From: Gammaproteobacteria bacterium
GTDB lineage: Bacteria > Pseudomonadota > Gammaproteobacteria > Acidiferrobacterales > Sulfurifustaceae
Length of the DNA: 64,000 nucleotides
Assembly (NCBI GenBank): GCA_016199745.1
Contig: JACQFZ010000014.1
Coordinates: forward strand, 1 to 64,000
Direction: 5' to 3'
Under the pieces are notes generated by a model, which searched no databases, was not told where the DNA came from, and saw only the letters and a list, made by a program, of their open reading frames with translations. A program made the position numbers and the translations under genes. Positions 24,162 to 33,267 of this stretch are shown here, in pieces. Every line of letters begins with the position of its first letter. The first letter of the stretch is position 1.

Positions 24162-26911
24162 GCCGGTGCCTGCGCTTCGCCGAGCACGGCCTCGGAGAAA
24201 TCGGCGCGCGTCAGCTTCGCCTGGCGCAACTCGGTGCCGCGGAAGTCGGCCTTGCGACAGATCGCGTGGAAAAAGTCGGCCGACTGCGCGTCGCAATTCG
24301 TCAGCACCGCCTGCATGAAAATCGAGCGCCACCAGGTCGCGTTCTGCAGCTTGGCGCCATCGAGCCGGCACAACCCGAAATCACACATCATGAAACGCCC
24401 GCCGGAGAAATCGGCGCCGCTCAGATCGGCGCCACGCCAGCCGCACTTCTCGGCGCGCATCTCGCGCAAATCGGCACCGACGAACGAAGCACCGCTGCCG
24501 GTCTGAACCGCCGTCAACCGCGCGCGACACCAGCGGCTGCCGTCGGCGTGGGCCTTCAACAACACCGTACGATTCAACTGCGCGTCGCTGAAATCGGCGG
24601 CGCGCAAATGCGCCCCGAGCAATATCGTTCGTTCGAAGCGCGCACGCACGAAGCGCGCACCATCGGCGACCGCCTCGACCAACAGCGCCAACGTCAGATC
24701 GGCGTCGTCGAACACCGCCGCCGTCAGCGACGCCTTGGTCGCCACGATCGATCGTAGGTTGGCCTTGGTGAAATCGGCACCGCGCCATTGCGCCTCCATC
24801 GCCAACGCGCCTTGCAAGCACGCCTCGCGAAACACCGCCGCCGTGGCGTCGGCGGTACAGAAATTGGCGTCCGTGAGATCGGCACCGGTGAAATCGGCAC
24901 GCTCCACCTTGGCGCCGGTGAACACTGCGCCCCTCAGGTTGGCGCCGCGGAAATTGGCGCCGGTGAGATCGGCGCATTCGAACATGACTTCGCGCAGATC
25001 GGCGCCGGCGAAATCGATCCCGGCCAACGACGCGCCGGCCAGGTCGCGGCCCGCTAGGCACACGCCGGTGCGTTGCCACTCGCGGACCAATCGCCCGAGA
25101 TGCGCCGCCGCTTCCAACGACAGCGGTTGCTTCGGCGCCAGCGGCGTCGGCGATGATCGCCGGCCCTGGCGTTGCAGCGCGGGTAGTTGCGCCAAGCCAT
25201 CGAGCGCGCGCGCTTGATCGGCAGCGCTGACCTTGGCGCCGGCGGCGATCGCCTTGTCTAGACTGTGCCGCACGCGCTCGATCGCAGTAGTTCCCTCGCT
25301 CGCCAACCGAAGGGTTCCCTCCCCCTCAGGGGGAGGGATAGGGTGGGGGTGGGTTTGTGGTGTCGCGTCAAAACCCACCCCCACCCTCCCCCTGAGGGGG
25401 AGGGAGATAGAAGCAGAGGTCTTGGTATCACCGACAAGATCGTGCGCCACCGCCGACGCGCGCGCTTCAACAGCGTGGCGTTGCGCATCGACGGACAAGG
25501 TCTTCGTCGGTGTCGCCGGCGGTTGCGCCAACGCCTTCAGCTTGGCCTCGCCCTGCTGACGCGCGTGATCGGCCAGCTCCTTGGCCTTGGCACAAACCAT
25601 GCTCAAGTCAACGTCGCCGCGCTGAATGCGGGCCGGCGTCAGCATCGGCAACGGCGGCGGCACGACCTTCGGTGGCTGGTAATCTTTCGGCGGTGCGACG
25701 TTGCTCTGCGCCCAAAATTCGGCGGTCGACTCGTCGAGCACCGCCTGACGCCGTGCCAACTCGTCGGCCTCCGCTTGCCGTTGTTGCGCGTCGATCGCGG
25801 CACGCTCCTCGGCGCTGACCATCGGCGTCAACGGCGCGTCGTTCAACGCGTGCAACGCCGCGACCGCGCGATCGGTGCGCAACTGCAGCACCTCGCGGTA
25901 ATGCGCGAGTGGTCGCGCCGGATCGTGCGCGTGCTCATAGGCGATCATCACGCTCTCGACGTCGAGTGCGTCGCTGTCGTCGATGCCGGTCTGGCCGCGG
26001 TACATAGCGACGCCGAGCTCGGCGTCGGGAAAGAACCAGACCGTCTCCATGACCAATGCGATTTCTTCCGCGGCCGAGACCGGCGTGCCCTTGCGCTGCA
26101 CGAACGCGCGCACGCGCATCGCCGGCAGCTTGCCTTCAATCACCGACTGTTGCGGATGCATCCCTTCGAGGCGATACGGCTCGCCGCCGGCGAAGTAGCC
26201 GTCGATCCGCTGATCCGGCGGCGCGGCGTTGAACAACGTCCATTGCACGTCTTCCGGTAACCCCGGCGCATCGTTCTGCAACCACTTCTTGTCGTAGGTC
26301 CCCGCCTGCGCCCGGCGCGACGGCGCGCGGATGTCGGTCGGGCCGAAGCCGGCGGGCAGGTACGACGCGCGATGCGAGCGCACCGGCACACCGGGATATT
26401 CGACATTCGGCATGCGGCCGCGGTTGTTACCGACCAACGCCGGCAACGGTCTCGCGGCGTGGCCTTGGCCGAGGGTGTTCTCGGCGTAGGCCGGTCCGCC
26501 GTAGGCGCGGTCGTAACCGATCGGCATGACAGTGAACGGTTGCGGCGGCGTGATGCGATGCAGCGGCATGAGTCCGTACAACCATTCGCGGTCGCCGAAG
26601 ACGCGCAATCCTTTATCGATCGTCGCCACCGTCGCGCGCACCATCATCTCCGGCACCGGCTGCGCATTCGGCGCATACGCCTTCGCCGCCAACAGCACCT
26701 CGCCGCGACCCTTCGGCATAGCGAAGTCGAGCGGTTGATCCGCCGGCAACGCCTTTATCACCGCCGGCCAGTGATCTTGCTCGCGCAAGAACGACGTGAC
26801 CGGTTGGCCAAGCCGGAAGAATCCGAGCGCAGTGACGACGAAGTGATGCCGCTGTTGGTAGCGGTACGGCTTGTGCAACAGGCCGAGGCTGAGGGGTTTG
26901 ACGACTTTCAT
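24158..26911 (-). CDS. DUF2169 - pentapeptide-repeat T6SS accessory protein with in-frame palindromic insert
   Basis: A 917-residue protein. Residues 1-330 match DUF2169 (YRYQQRHHFVVTALGFFRLG, GYDRAYGGPAYAENTLGQG, YFAGGEPYRLEGMHP). DUF2169 proteins are believed to be chaperones or adaptors that load effectors on VgrG/PAAR. A Pro/Ala/Gln-rich linker follows. Inside it, about residues 502-534 are encoded by a palindromic repeat of the kind found between genes elsewhere. The C-terminal 300 residues (about 615 on) are pentapeptide repeats (GADLREVMFECADLTGANF). The gene follows vgrG after a 190-base gap with another repeat. Confidence 0.83.
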   Translation of the reverse strand: MKVVKPLSLGLLHKPYRYQQRHHFVVTALGFFRLGQPVTSFLREQDHWPAVIKALPADQPLDFAMPKGRGEVLLAAKAYAPNAQPVPEMMVRATVATIDKGLRVFGDREWLYGLMPLHRITPPQPFTVMPIGYDRAYGGPAYAENTLGQGHAARPLPALVGNNRGRMPNVEYPGVPVRSHRASYLPAGFGPTDIRAPSRRAQAGTYDKKWLQNDAPGLPEDVQWTLFNAAPPDQRIDGYFAGGEPYRLEGMHPQQSVIEGKLPAMRVRAFVQRKGTPVSAAEEIALVMETVWFFPDAELGVAMYRGQTGIDDSDALDVESVMIAYEHAHDPARPLAHYREVLQLRTDRAVAALHALNDAPLTPMVSAEERAAIDAQQRQAEADELARRQAVLDESTAEFWAQSNVAPPKDYQPPKVVPPPLPMLTPARIQRGDVDLSMVCAKAKELADHARQQGEAKLKALAQPPATPTKTLSVDAQRHAVEARASAVAHDLVGDTKTSASISLPLRGRVGVGFDATPQTHPHPIPPPEGEGTLRLASEGTTAIERVRHSLDKAIAAGAKVSAADQARALDGLAQLPALQRQGRRSSPTPLAPKQPLSLEAAAHLGRLVREWQRTGVCLAGRDLAGASLAGIDFAGADLREVMFECADLTGANFRGANLRGAVFTGAKVERADFTGADLTDANFCTADATAAVFREACLQGALAMEAQWRGADFTKANLRSIVATKASLTAAVFDDADLTLALLVEAVADGARFVRARFERTILLGAHLRAADFSDAQLNRTVLLKAHADGSRWCRARLTAVQTGSGASFVGADLREMRAEKCGWRGADLSGADFSGGRFMMCDFGLCRLDGAKLQNATWWRSIFMQAVLTNCDAQSADFFHAICRKADFRGTELRQAKLTRADFSEAVLGEAQAPA
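25314..25407. repeat. palindromic repeat inside a coding region (copy c)
   Basis: CCCTCCCCCTCAGGGGGAGGG arms flank a GGGTGGGGGTGGGTTT / AAACCCACCCCCACCC inverted pair, together about 94 bases. It is read in frame as part of the DUF2169-pentapeptide protein. Similar units are intergenic elsewhere, so this copy seems to have inserted into a linker without breaking the frame. Confidence 0.8.
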
Positions 26912-26957
26912 GCGGTGAGCCTCATGCCAACCGCCATGCTGTGCGGCGTCAGGCTAC

Positions 26958-27068
26958 GCCCCCCTCCCCCCTTGCGGGGGAGGGGAAGGGGGAGAGGGGT
27001 AGTCTTAATATTTATTCGCATAATCTTCCCCCTCTCCCCGGCCCCCTCCCCCGCAAGGGGTGAGGGGA
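26958..27068. repeat. GC-rich palindromic intergenic repeat (copy d)
   Basis: Two hairpins of the CCCCTCCCCC-TTGC-GGGGGAGGGG type in opposite order around an AT-rich centre, between vgrG and the DUF2169 gene. It could act as an RNA-stability or attenuation element. Confidence 0.8.
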
Positions 27069-27101
27069 ACGCCAACGGATGTCTGTTCATTGCGTCACGC
27101 T

Positions 27102-29807
27102 TCATAAAATCAATTTGATCTCCGGCAACGTAATCTCTGGCCCGGAGATGTTGAGCTTCAGTGTCAGCGGCTTCACCGACAACTCAGTGCTAACACCGAC
27201 GATGTCGACGTTGTTCGCCATACCCTTGACCGAGATATTGGAGGTGACGCCGGCAACGGTAAGATCGGTGCTCGATCCCAGCACCGACGTGTTGGCGCTG
27301 ACGCCAGTGACGTTCAGTGCCAGCGACGCACCGACGATACGGCTTTCGAGCGATGCGCCGGTCAAGCTGTCGCCGTTCTGCACGCCGATCACCGACTTGC
27401 TGTTGCTAACGCCGGTGTTGGTCTCGTCGCTGCTGACGCCGCAGGTGTTGCTGCGCGTGGCGACGGCGATGTCGCTGGTGCTCTTTTCCTCGCCGGTAAC
27501 TTGGCTATAGCTTTCCGAATCGGCGTTGGTCACCGAGCTCGAATAGCGCTTGGCGTTATAAGTTTCGTAACTGCTGTTGGTACCGTTGACGGTGTTGTGG
27601 TTCTCGATCGCCCCTTGCGACACCGATTCGCTGTAGCGATCGCCGCCGAAGGTCTCGTAACTCTTACTGGGCCCAAGAACCGTGCTGTGATTCTCGCTGT
27701 CGGCGTGTACCGATTCGCTGTAGGTCTTGCCGTTGACGGTGTCGTAGTTCTTGCTGTCGCCGGTGATGGTGTTGTGATTTTCCGATTGGCCGATGGTGGA
27801 TTCGTTGTAGCTGCGGCCGCTGACGGTGGAATAGTTGTCGCTGTTGCCGACGGTCGAGCGGTTGAGGCTGTAGTCGGTATGCTGGATGCTGGTGCTGTTG
27901 CCGATCTTCTGTTCGCTGTAGCTGTTATCGACCTCGTCGTAGCTCTTGCGCTCGGCAGCGTACGATTTGCTATAGGTCGAGCCGTACGATTCGCTCGTGC
28001 TCAAAATGCCGCTCTTTCCTTGCTCGGCAGTGTCGTAGCTATAGTGCGCGCCTTGCGAGTAGCTGGCGTCGCGGTACTGACCCGTGTCGTAGGCGCTATT
28101 GATGATGCTGACGGCGCTGTCGAGATTCGCCGCCGAATTCATACCAAAGCGCACGCTCTTGCCGTCGCCGTAGCTCGTCGAATAATTGCTGCCGACGTGG
28201 GTGTCGGCGGTCCAGCGTGACGGCGTCACGACGATTTGGCCGGCGGCCTCGACAATGTTTTGGATCTCCGGCAATTCCGATTCGTCGCCCGAGCGCGTCA
28301 CCACTACCAACGCACCGATCTCCGGCGCCGATTGCATGTGCGGCGCGAGCTTGACCCACACCTTCGAATCCGGATCGCTGTCGTTGGAGAAATGCACGTA
28401 GATGCCGGTCAAGCTCGTTACCGCCGGATCGGCGTCGGCGTCGCTGGCGGTGTCGGGCTCCGGATCGAAATTATTTTTGGTGTAGTAGCGCCAGTCACTC
28501 GGCGCAACGCCGGAGCCGGTGCTGACGACTTTGGCCAGAATCGAGCCCTGATGGGTGTCGTGTATCGACGTAGGCGTGATCAAACCATTGGCCTCGGTGG
28601 CGACGAAGCGATTCTGATAAGTGCCGTCGAGCGCGACCTCGTGCTCGACCTCAGTCAGCACGAACCACTGATCGTTCAGGCTCGGCCGCACCGGAAACGC
28701 TGGCGCTGAGCCGGCGAATTTCTCGATCGCCCGAAACTTGTGACCGACGCGGAACTGGGCGCAGCGGCTGCTGCCGGTGAACTGGCTGGCGCCGTGGATC
28801 AGCGCATCGGCGGTCGCCTTGGTGTAGTCCTTAGCCAGCCAATCACTGCCGCCGTACTGATAAATCTTGTACAACCGAAACGTCGTCGAACCGGCTTCGC
28901 CATCACTGGCATAGAACGTTTGGTAATCGGCGACGGTGTCTTGCTCCCACGCCTCTTCTTGGCGAGTGTAGGCGCCGTCGACACCGCTATGCGTCAGCGT
29001 TTGCTCGTACTCGTACTGCGTGATGACGTCGTCTTCCTCGGCACCAAGCTCGTCGGCGCTCGCCTGCGTGTAACGCAGTGGCCGCGCGCGGTCACCGAAC
29101 AAGACTTCGGGGTATTCGGCGCGGTTGCTGAACACCGGCGTGTGATCGGTGGCGCTGTGCGTGAAGTAATAAAAGATGTGCGCCTTGCCCATAAGGCGTT
29201 CGACGAATTCGTTGTCGGGCTCGCCGGCCTGTAACCAATCCTGCACGCGCGTCTCGGCAATGCCGCCGAGCTTGTTGAGCGCCGGTTGGATGCCGTGGAA
29301 ACCGCAGACGCTGGCGATGACGTCGCGAATGTTCTGGCGCGAGTAGACGCTGTAGCGATTCGCGAGCGTCAACTTCCACAGCGCCGGCTTCATCGTCAGT
29401 CGATAGACGCCGGGCTCTTGCATGGCGAAGGTGGTAACGATGCCGTTGAAGAACGACAGCCCGACCGCCGCCTCGCCGGCGATGGCGGCGCGGAACCGGC
29501 GATAACTGCCGGGGCGATCGTCGACGTCGCTGAACGGGCGCTGGATGCCGACGGTGATGCGCCGGCCGATCAGATCGGAGAATTTGAGCGGCGGCTGGCG
29601 GCGCTCGCGATCGGCGGTGTTGCCGTGCAGCGTTAAATTGAATTCGAACGTGGTCGAGATCGATTCCTTACCCTGCAGACTCACCAACCGGAACGTCTCG
29701 TCGTCGACGATGTCGCCACTCGCCAGAAAAATCGCGCAGTGCAAGTAGGCCGACGGCTGCGTCGACTTACGGATGCGGGTGTGGCCGATGTCGTCATCAA
29801 GCAGCAT
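27102..29807 (-). CDS. vgrG: T6SS spike protein VgrG (TssI) with repetitive C-terminal region
   Basis: A 901-residue VgrG. The N-terminal gp27-like part (about 1-440) has LVSLQGKESISTTFEFNLTL, YRLTMKPALWKLT and FNGIVTTF. A shortened gp5 OB-like region follows near 460-520. After that come Ser/Tyr/Asn-rich units of about 20 residues (residues about 630-770; for example NHNTVNG and SYETFGG), then a Val/Gly-rich stretch of GxxxxVxG type (NTSVLGSSTDLTVAGV) that likely forms the needle-like beta-helix. No separate catalytic domain is visible. VgrG trimers tip the Hcp tube and carry effectors. The start overlaps tssG by 11 bases. Confidence 0.9.
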   Translation of the reverse strand: MLLDDDIGHTRIRKSTQPSAYLHCAIFLASGDIVDDETFRLVSLQGKESISTTFEFNLTLHGNTADRERRQPPLKFSDLIGRRITVGIQRPFSDVDDRPGSYRRFRAAIAGEAAVGLSFFNGIVTTFAMQEPGVYRLTMKPALWKLTLANRYSVYSRQNIRDVIASVCGFHGIQPALNKLGGIAETRVQDWLQAGEPDNEFVERLMGKAHIFYYFTHSATDHTPVFSNRAEYPEVLFGDRARPLRYTQASADELGAEEDDVITQYEYEQTLTHSGVDGAYTRQEEAWEQDTVADYQTFYASDGEAGSTTFRLYKIYQYGGSDWLAKDYTKATADALIHGASQFTGSSRCAQFRVGHKFRAIEKFAGSAPAFPVRPSLNDQWFVLTEVEHEVALDGTYQNRFVATEANGLITPTSIHDTHQGSILAKVVSTGSGVAPSDWRYYTKNNFDPEPDTASDADADPAVTSLTGIYVHFSNDSDPDSKVWVKLAPHMQSAPEIGALVVVTRSGDESELPEIQNIVEAAGQIVVTPSRWTADTHVGSNYSTSYGDGKSVRFGMNSAANLDSAVSIINSAYDTGQYRDASYSQGAHYSYDTAEQGKSGILSTSESYGSTYSKSYAAERKSYDEVDNSYSEQKIGNSTSIQHTDYSLNRSTVGNSDNYSTVSGRSYNESTIGQSENHNTITGDSKNYDTVNGKTYSESVHADSENHSTVLGPSKSYETFGGDRYSESVSQGAIENHNTVNGTNSSYETYNAKRYSSSVTNADSESYSQVTGEEKSTSDIAVATRSNTCGVSSDETNTGVSNSKSVIGVQNGDSLTGASLESRIVGASLALNVTGVSANTSVLGSSTDLTVAGVTSNISVKGMANNVDIVGVSTELSVKPLTLKLNISGPEITLPEIKLIL

Positions 29808-30822
29808 CGGCGGTCTCCGCCGGCGGATCGTAGGCCGGTACGATGAAGGTCACGGTGCGGGTCGCGTCGGTGCGGCGTTGCGCGGTCCACGCGGTTTGTG
29901 TCAGACGCACGCCGAGCAGTGTCGGCGGCGGCAACGTTGCCGCGTCGACTTGTAACAACACGCGGCAGTCGACTTGGCGATCGGTCAAAAACCGTAGCAA
30001 CGATACGAGCGATGCGTGCAGCGCACCGCTCGGCAATAATTCCAGGAAACGCTCGTACGGCAACGGTCCGATACGCACATCGATGCGCGCCGCCTGATCC
30101 CAGGCACGCTGACCGACGACGGCATCGCGCGCGAGTCGACTGTTGCGCCGGCCGAGATGCAGGCGGTTGTCCTCCGGAATCGTCTGCCAGGCGCCGCTGT
30201 ATTGCGTCAACTCGATGGCGCAATCCAGAAAATGCGCAAGCACCTGCTTCAGTGCCGCCGCACTCTTGCGCCGGTTGGCGAGCAAACCGGCGACGCCGAG
30301 CAGCGACCGCCGCGGCAATGGTAATTGCGCGGCCAATCCCGGTGCCAAAAATCCCATCACCGCGGCCAGCCGATCGGCCAACGCTGTCTGCTCCGGCGGA
30401 CGATTGCTCAACGCCGGATGCACGCGCTCCTTCGAGTGATAGCGCAGGACATTGACGCGGTGATTGAACAGATCGAGAAAGTCGGCGACCGCGGCGTCGC
30501 CGGCGGCGCGGCGCTCGAGCATCCACTCGGTGAGCGCCTCCGGCAATGGACCGAGATAACCGGCGACACCGTAGTTCGGCGTGGTCACGGTTGCCGGCGT
30601 TTCCGTATCCGTCGTGCTGCGCAGCGCGGTCACTTCGTTCGCCGGAAACACCAGCGACAACTCCGAACGAAACCGCACGCAACGCTCGAGCGCGACCGCC
30701 GGATCGGCGGCAATGCGCTCGCGCTGCAACAACCGCACGAGCTGAAAGAAATCGAAGCGCGCGTAGTCGCTACGCAGCTGCGCGCTTAGAGGACGATCTG
30801 ATCGCCCGCTAATGGCGGCCAT
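29797..30822 (-). CDS. tssG: T6SS baseplate protein TssG
   Basis: A 341-residue TssG. Typical motifs: ARFDFFQLVRLLQRE near the N-terminus, then ALERCVRFRSELSLVFPANEV, then GYLGPLPEALTEWML. TssG pairs with two TssF subunits and TssE to make baseplate wedges. Length agrees with the family (about 330-350). It overlaps tssF by 37 bases and vgrG by 11, so the three are translationally linked. Confidence 0.93.
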   Translation of the reverse strand: MAAISGRSDRPLSAQLRSDYARFDFFQLVRLLQRERIAADPAVALERCVRFRSELSLVFPANEVTALRSTTDTETPATVTTPNYGVAGYLGPLPEALTEWMLERRAAGDAAVADFLDLFNHRVNVLRYHSKERVHPALSNRPPEQTALADRLAAVMGFLAPGLAAQLPLPRRSLLGVAGLLANRRKSAAALKQVLAHFLDCAIELTQYSGAWQTIPEDNRLHLGRRNSRLARDAVVGQRAWDQAARIDVRIGPLPYERFLELLPSGALHASLVSLLRFLTDRQVDCRVLLQVDAATLPPPTLLGVRLTQTAWTAQRRTDATRTVTFIVPAYDPPAETADAA

Positions 30823-32615
30823 GTCTTGATCTCTCCCTTACGTTGTTGGCTCTCGAGCGTGAGTTGCGCGAATGTGTTCAGGTTCGCGTACAGCGCGAAA
30901 AAGCGGCGCAGCACTTCGCCGAACAACAGCAAGCTGCCGCCGGCGAAGCGCTCCTCGTCGAACAGAAGATGGATACCGATACCGCGGCAGAAGCCGCGCC
31001 AGTGTTGATCGCCGATGTGACGCACCACCGGCTGACTGCGTATGGCCAGCAGACTGTCGATCTGCTTGGCGCTCTTGCCGTTGCTGCGGCCGGTATGCAG
31101 CCGCAACATGCTCTTCAGTACGTCGAGGCTGTCGGCACGGCCGGTCAGCGACAGATGGTTTACGCTCAGCTGCGACACCAGCGCCCACGGTTGGGCGTTG
31201 AGCAGGCTCGGCGTCTGGTGCGACGTCGGTTTGTTGAGCAAGCGAATGGCGTTGACCGGACCCGGGCCTTCGAGATGCAGGCGCTCGCCGGCGCGCAGCT
31301 TCTCGGGCAAGCGGCGATTGGTACAGAGCGCGCGGCCGCCGATAGTTTCCTGCGGCGGCACGGCGACATCGAGATTGCTATCGAGGAACGCGATGTAGAG
31401 CTCGGTGCCGGGCACAGATTTCATCTGGCTCTCGACGCGACGGGTAGCGTAGAAGTAATCGTGGCGATCGATCTTGGCGTAGCTCTCCATCGCGAAATAC
31501 GGCGCTACCGGCCGCGGACTGGCGTCGGGCTTCAGTGCCACCACCTGGTCGAGCTGATAGATCTCGCAGTACGAATGCGCCGTCTGGTCGGCGATCAGCC
31601 GGTATTCATACTGACGCTGATCGAGCCGCAACGGCTCTAGCGGTTGCGCGTACAGATTGACCAACGGCACGCAGTTCAAACGCAGCGCGCCGGCCGGCAC
31701 GCGTACCGATTTGTCGGCGACGTCGAGCAGGAACAATAGATCGAACTCGGTGGTGGCGCCGCGGCAGTCGAGCCCCTGCGCTTCGAAGAACAAAAACTTT
31801 TCCGGGAATGCGAAGTATTCCTGCAACAACCGATACGCCGGCGGCGTCTCGGTCTTGATCGGCAACATCGCTTCGTCATCGCCGAAGCCGAGCCAATGCA
31901 GCGCTTCGGCCGGCAGCCGTCGCGGCGTCGGATCGTTCGGCACCAGCACTGCCATACCGACCAAGTGCGCCGCCAGCAGATCGTACAAGCGGTAAGCCTC
32001 GTGATCGTCGCCGTGCAGATAGAACCGCAGCGATTTGATCGGCAGATCTTGAATCGGCTCGGTGCTCATGGCGCCGATGCGCACGCGTAACACCGAAAAA
32101 ACATCGCGCGCGCCGGTGAGGAAATCGTATTGATTAGTCGGCACCAAACCGGCGTCACGCACCGTCAACGGCCACAACGGCGTGTCGTAACAATTGCGCA
32201 TGCGGCACGACACGCGCCGGCCGCTGTCGTTGCTGGCCATGGCGAAGGCGGTGCGTTCGCGCGCCAAGGTCCAGCCGTTGGCAAAGTTGGCGCCGTCGGA
32301 TTTGACGTCGACTTGCGCAATCGCCATCGATGGCAGCGGCGCTGTGAGATGTGGATAGAGTTGCTGCAGCAGCGCGTTCGGAATGGTCGCCTGCTCGGCA
32401 TCTTGCTCATGTTGCAAGCGGCCGACAAGGAACGCGAACGATTGCAGCAGCAACTCGACATGCGGATCGGCGCATTTTCCGCGACTCAATGCCAGCTCTT
32501 GGGCAATGGCGGGATAATCGTGCGCGAACGTCGCTGCTTCGTCGCGCAGGTGCCGCAACTCTTGCTCGAAATAATATTTGAGGCTGCCCGGTTTACCGGC
32601 GCCAGCGCTGCTCAT
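30786..32615 (-). CDS. tssF: T6SS baseplate protein TssF
   Basis: A 609-residue TssF. It shows YFEQELRHLRDEAATFAHDYP, then DPHVELLLQSFAFLVGRLQ, then QLYPHLTAPLPSMAI, the usual N-terminal run of the family. TssF is the main baseplate wedge subunit, related to phage gp6. Its start overlaps the tssE stop by four bases (ATGA), and its end overlaps tssG. Confidence 0.94.
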   Translation of the reverse strand: MSSAGAGKPGSLKYYFEQELRHLRDEAATFAHDYPAIAQELALSRGKCADPHVELLLQSFAFLVGRLQHEQDAEQATIPNALLQQLYPHLTAPLPSMAIAQVDVKSDGANFANGWTLARERTAFAMASNDSGRRVSCRMRNCYDTPLWPLTVRDAGLVPTNQYDFLTGARDVFSVLRVRIGAMSTEPIQDLPIKSLRFYLHGDDHEAYRLYDLLAAHLVGMAVLVPNDPTPRRLPAEALHWLGFGDDEAMLPIKTETPPAYRLLQEYFAFPEKFLFFEAQGLDCRGATTEFDLLFLLDVADKSVRVPAGALRLNCVPLVNLYAQPLEPLRLDQRQYEYRLIADQTAHSYCEIYQLDQVVALKPDASPRPVAPYFAMESYAKIDRHDYFYATRRVESQMKSVPGTELYIAFLDSNLDVAVPPQETIGGRALCTNRRLPEKLRAGERLHLEGPGPVNAIRLLNKPTSHQTPSLLNAQPWALVSQLSVNHLSLTGRADSLDVLKSMLRLHTGRSNGKSAKQIDSLLAIRSQPVVRHIGDQHWRGFCRGIGIHLLFDEERFAGGSLLLFGEVLRRFFALYANLNTFAQLTLESQQRKGEIKTWPPLAGDQIVL

Positions 32616-33025
32616 GCTGCCCTCGGCGTTTTCGGCGCGTCATCGTCTTCGATCAACGGGAAGCGCACTTCTTCCGGACCGTCGGCGGTGTCGAGCTTGG
32701 CGGTGATGACAACGCGGAACGGCGCCATGGAGTTGCCAGCGTCGACGATCTCGACCGTTGGCTGCTGCAGTCGCGGCTCGTAGTGCTCGATCAAGCGGCG
32801 GATGCGCGCGGCGTAATTTTCCAGCGCCGGCTGATCAGCACCACCGAGCTCGGCGACGCTCGGCAAACCGCAGCTCAGCACGTTCGGCTCATCGTCGAGC
32901 TCGCCGATCGCGCGGTTCGCCAACAGCCGCTGCACGTTTTCGCGCACGGCACGCTTGATGTCGAAGGCGGTGCTGCCGGTGAGGCCGGAATCGGGTTGCA
33001 CGAGTCGCTCGAACAAGTACTTCAT
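32612..33025 (-). CDS. tssE: T6SS baseplate protein TssE (gp25-like)
   Basis: The start is placed at the ATG at 33025, which has GGAG eight bases upstream. The frame stays open farther upstream only through the palindromic repeat. The 137-residue product has YLFERLVQPDSG, then VLSCGLPSVAELGG, then IRRLIEHYEPRLQQPTVEI, where YEPRL is the gp25/TssE signature. TssE helps start sheath polymerisation on the baseplate. It lies about 240 bases after hcp, with a repeat in the gap. Confidence 0.92.
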   Translation of the reverse strand: MKYLFERLVQPDSGLTGSTAFDIKRAVRENVQRLLANRAIGELDDEPNVLSCGLPSVAELGGADQPALENYAARIRRLIEHYEPRLQQPTVEIVDAGNSMAPFRVVITAKLDTADGPEEVRFPLIEDDDAPKTPRAA

Positions 33026-33054
33026 GATCACTCCGTGACGCGTACCACGACGTA

Positions 33055-33238
33055 CCTCCCTCCCCCTCAGGGGGGTGAGGCGAGGGTTTCGCGAATGTCC
33101 GGTGGACATTCGCGCCGCCGAACGGGCGCAAGTGGTTTTCTTGCGCACCGGGCGGGAACACCCGGGGTGGGGGTGGGTTTGGCGGTTGCGGAGGAAAAAC
33201 CCACCCCCCTCCTGTCCTCCCCCCTGAAGGGGGAGGAA
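33055..33238. repeat. composite palindromic repeat between hcp and tssE (copy e)
   Basis: CCCTCCCCCTCAGGGGG and CCTCCCCCCTGAAGGGGGAGG hairpins flank a reversed copy of a second repeat: GTTTCGCGAATGTCC...GGACATTCGCG...GAACGGGCGC (about 33076-33163). The second repeat is also found near 57.05 and 63.24 kb. It separates hcp from the other baseplate genes and could help set a higher level of hcp mRNA. Confidence 0.78.
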
Positions 33239-33267
33239 CGCGATATCTGATCTCGGGGGTAACCCCG

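Noticed and set aside
27500-28000. Tandem repeat pattern considered as a CRISPR or DNA satellite
   Set aside because: The units are imperfect, in frame and encode protein repeats of VgrG; there are no constant direct repeats with unique spacers.
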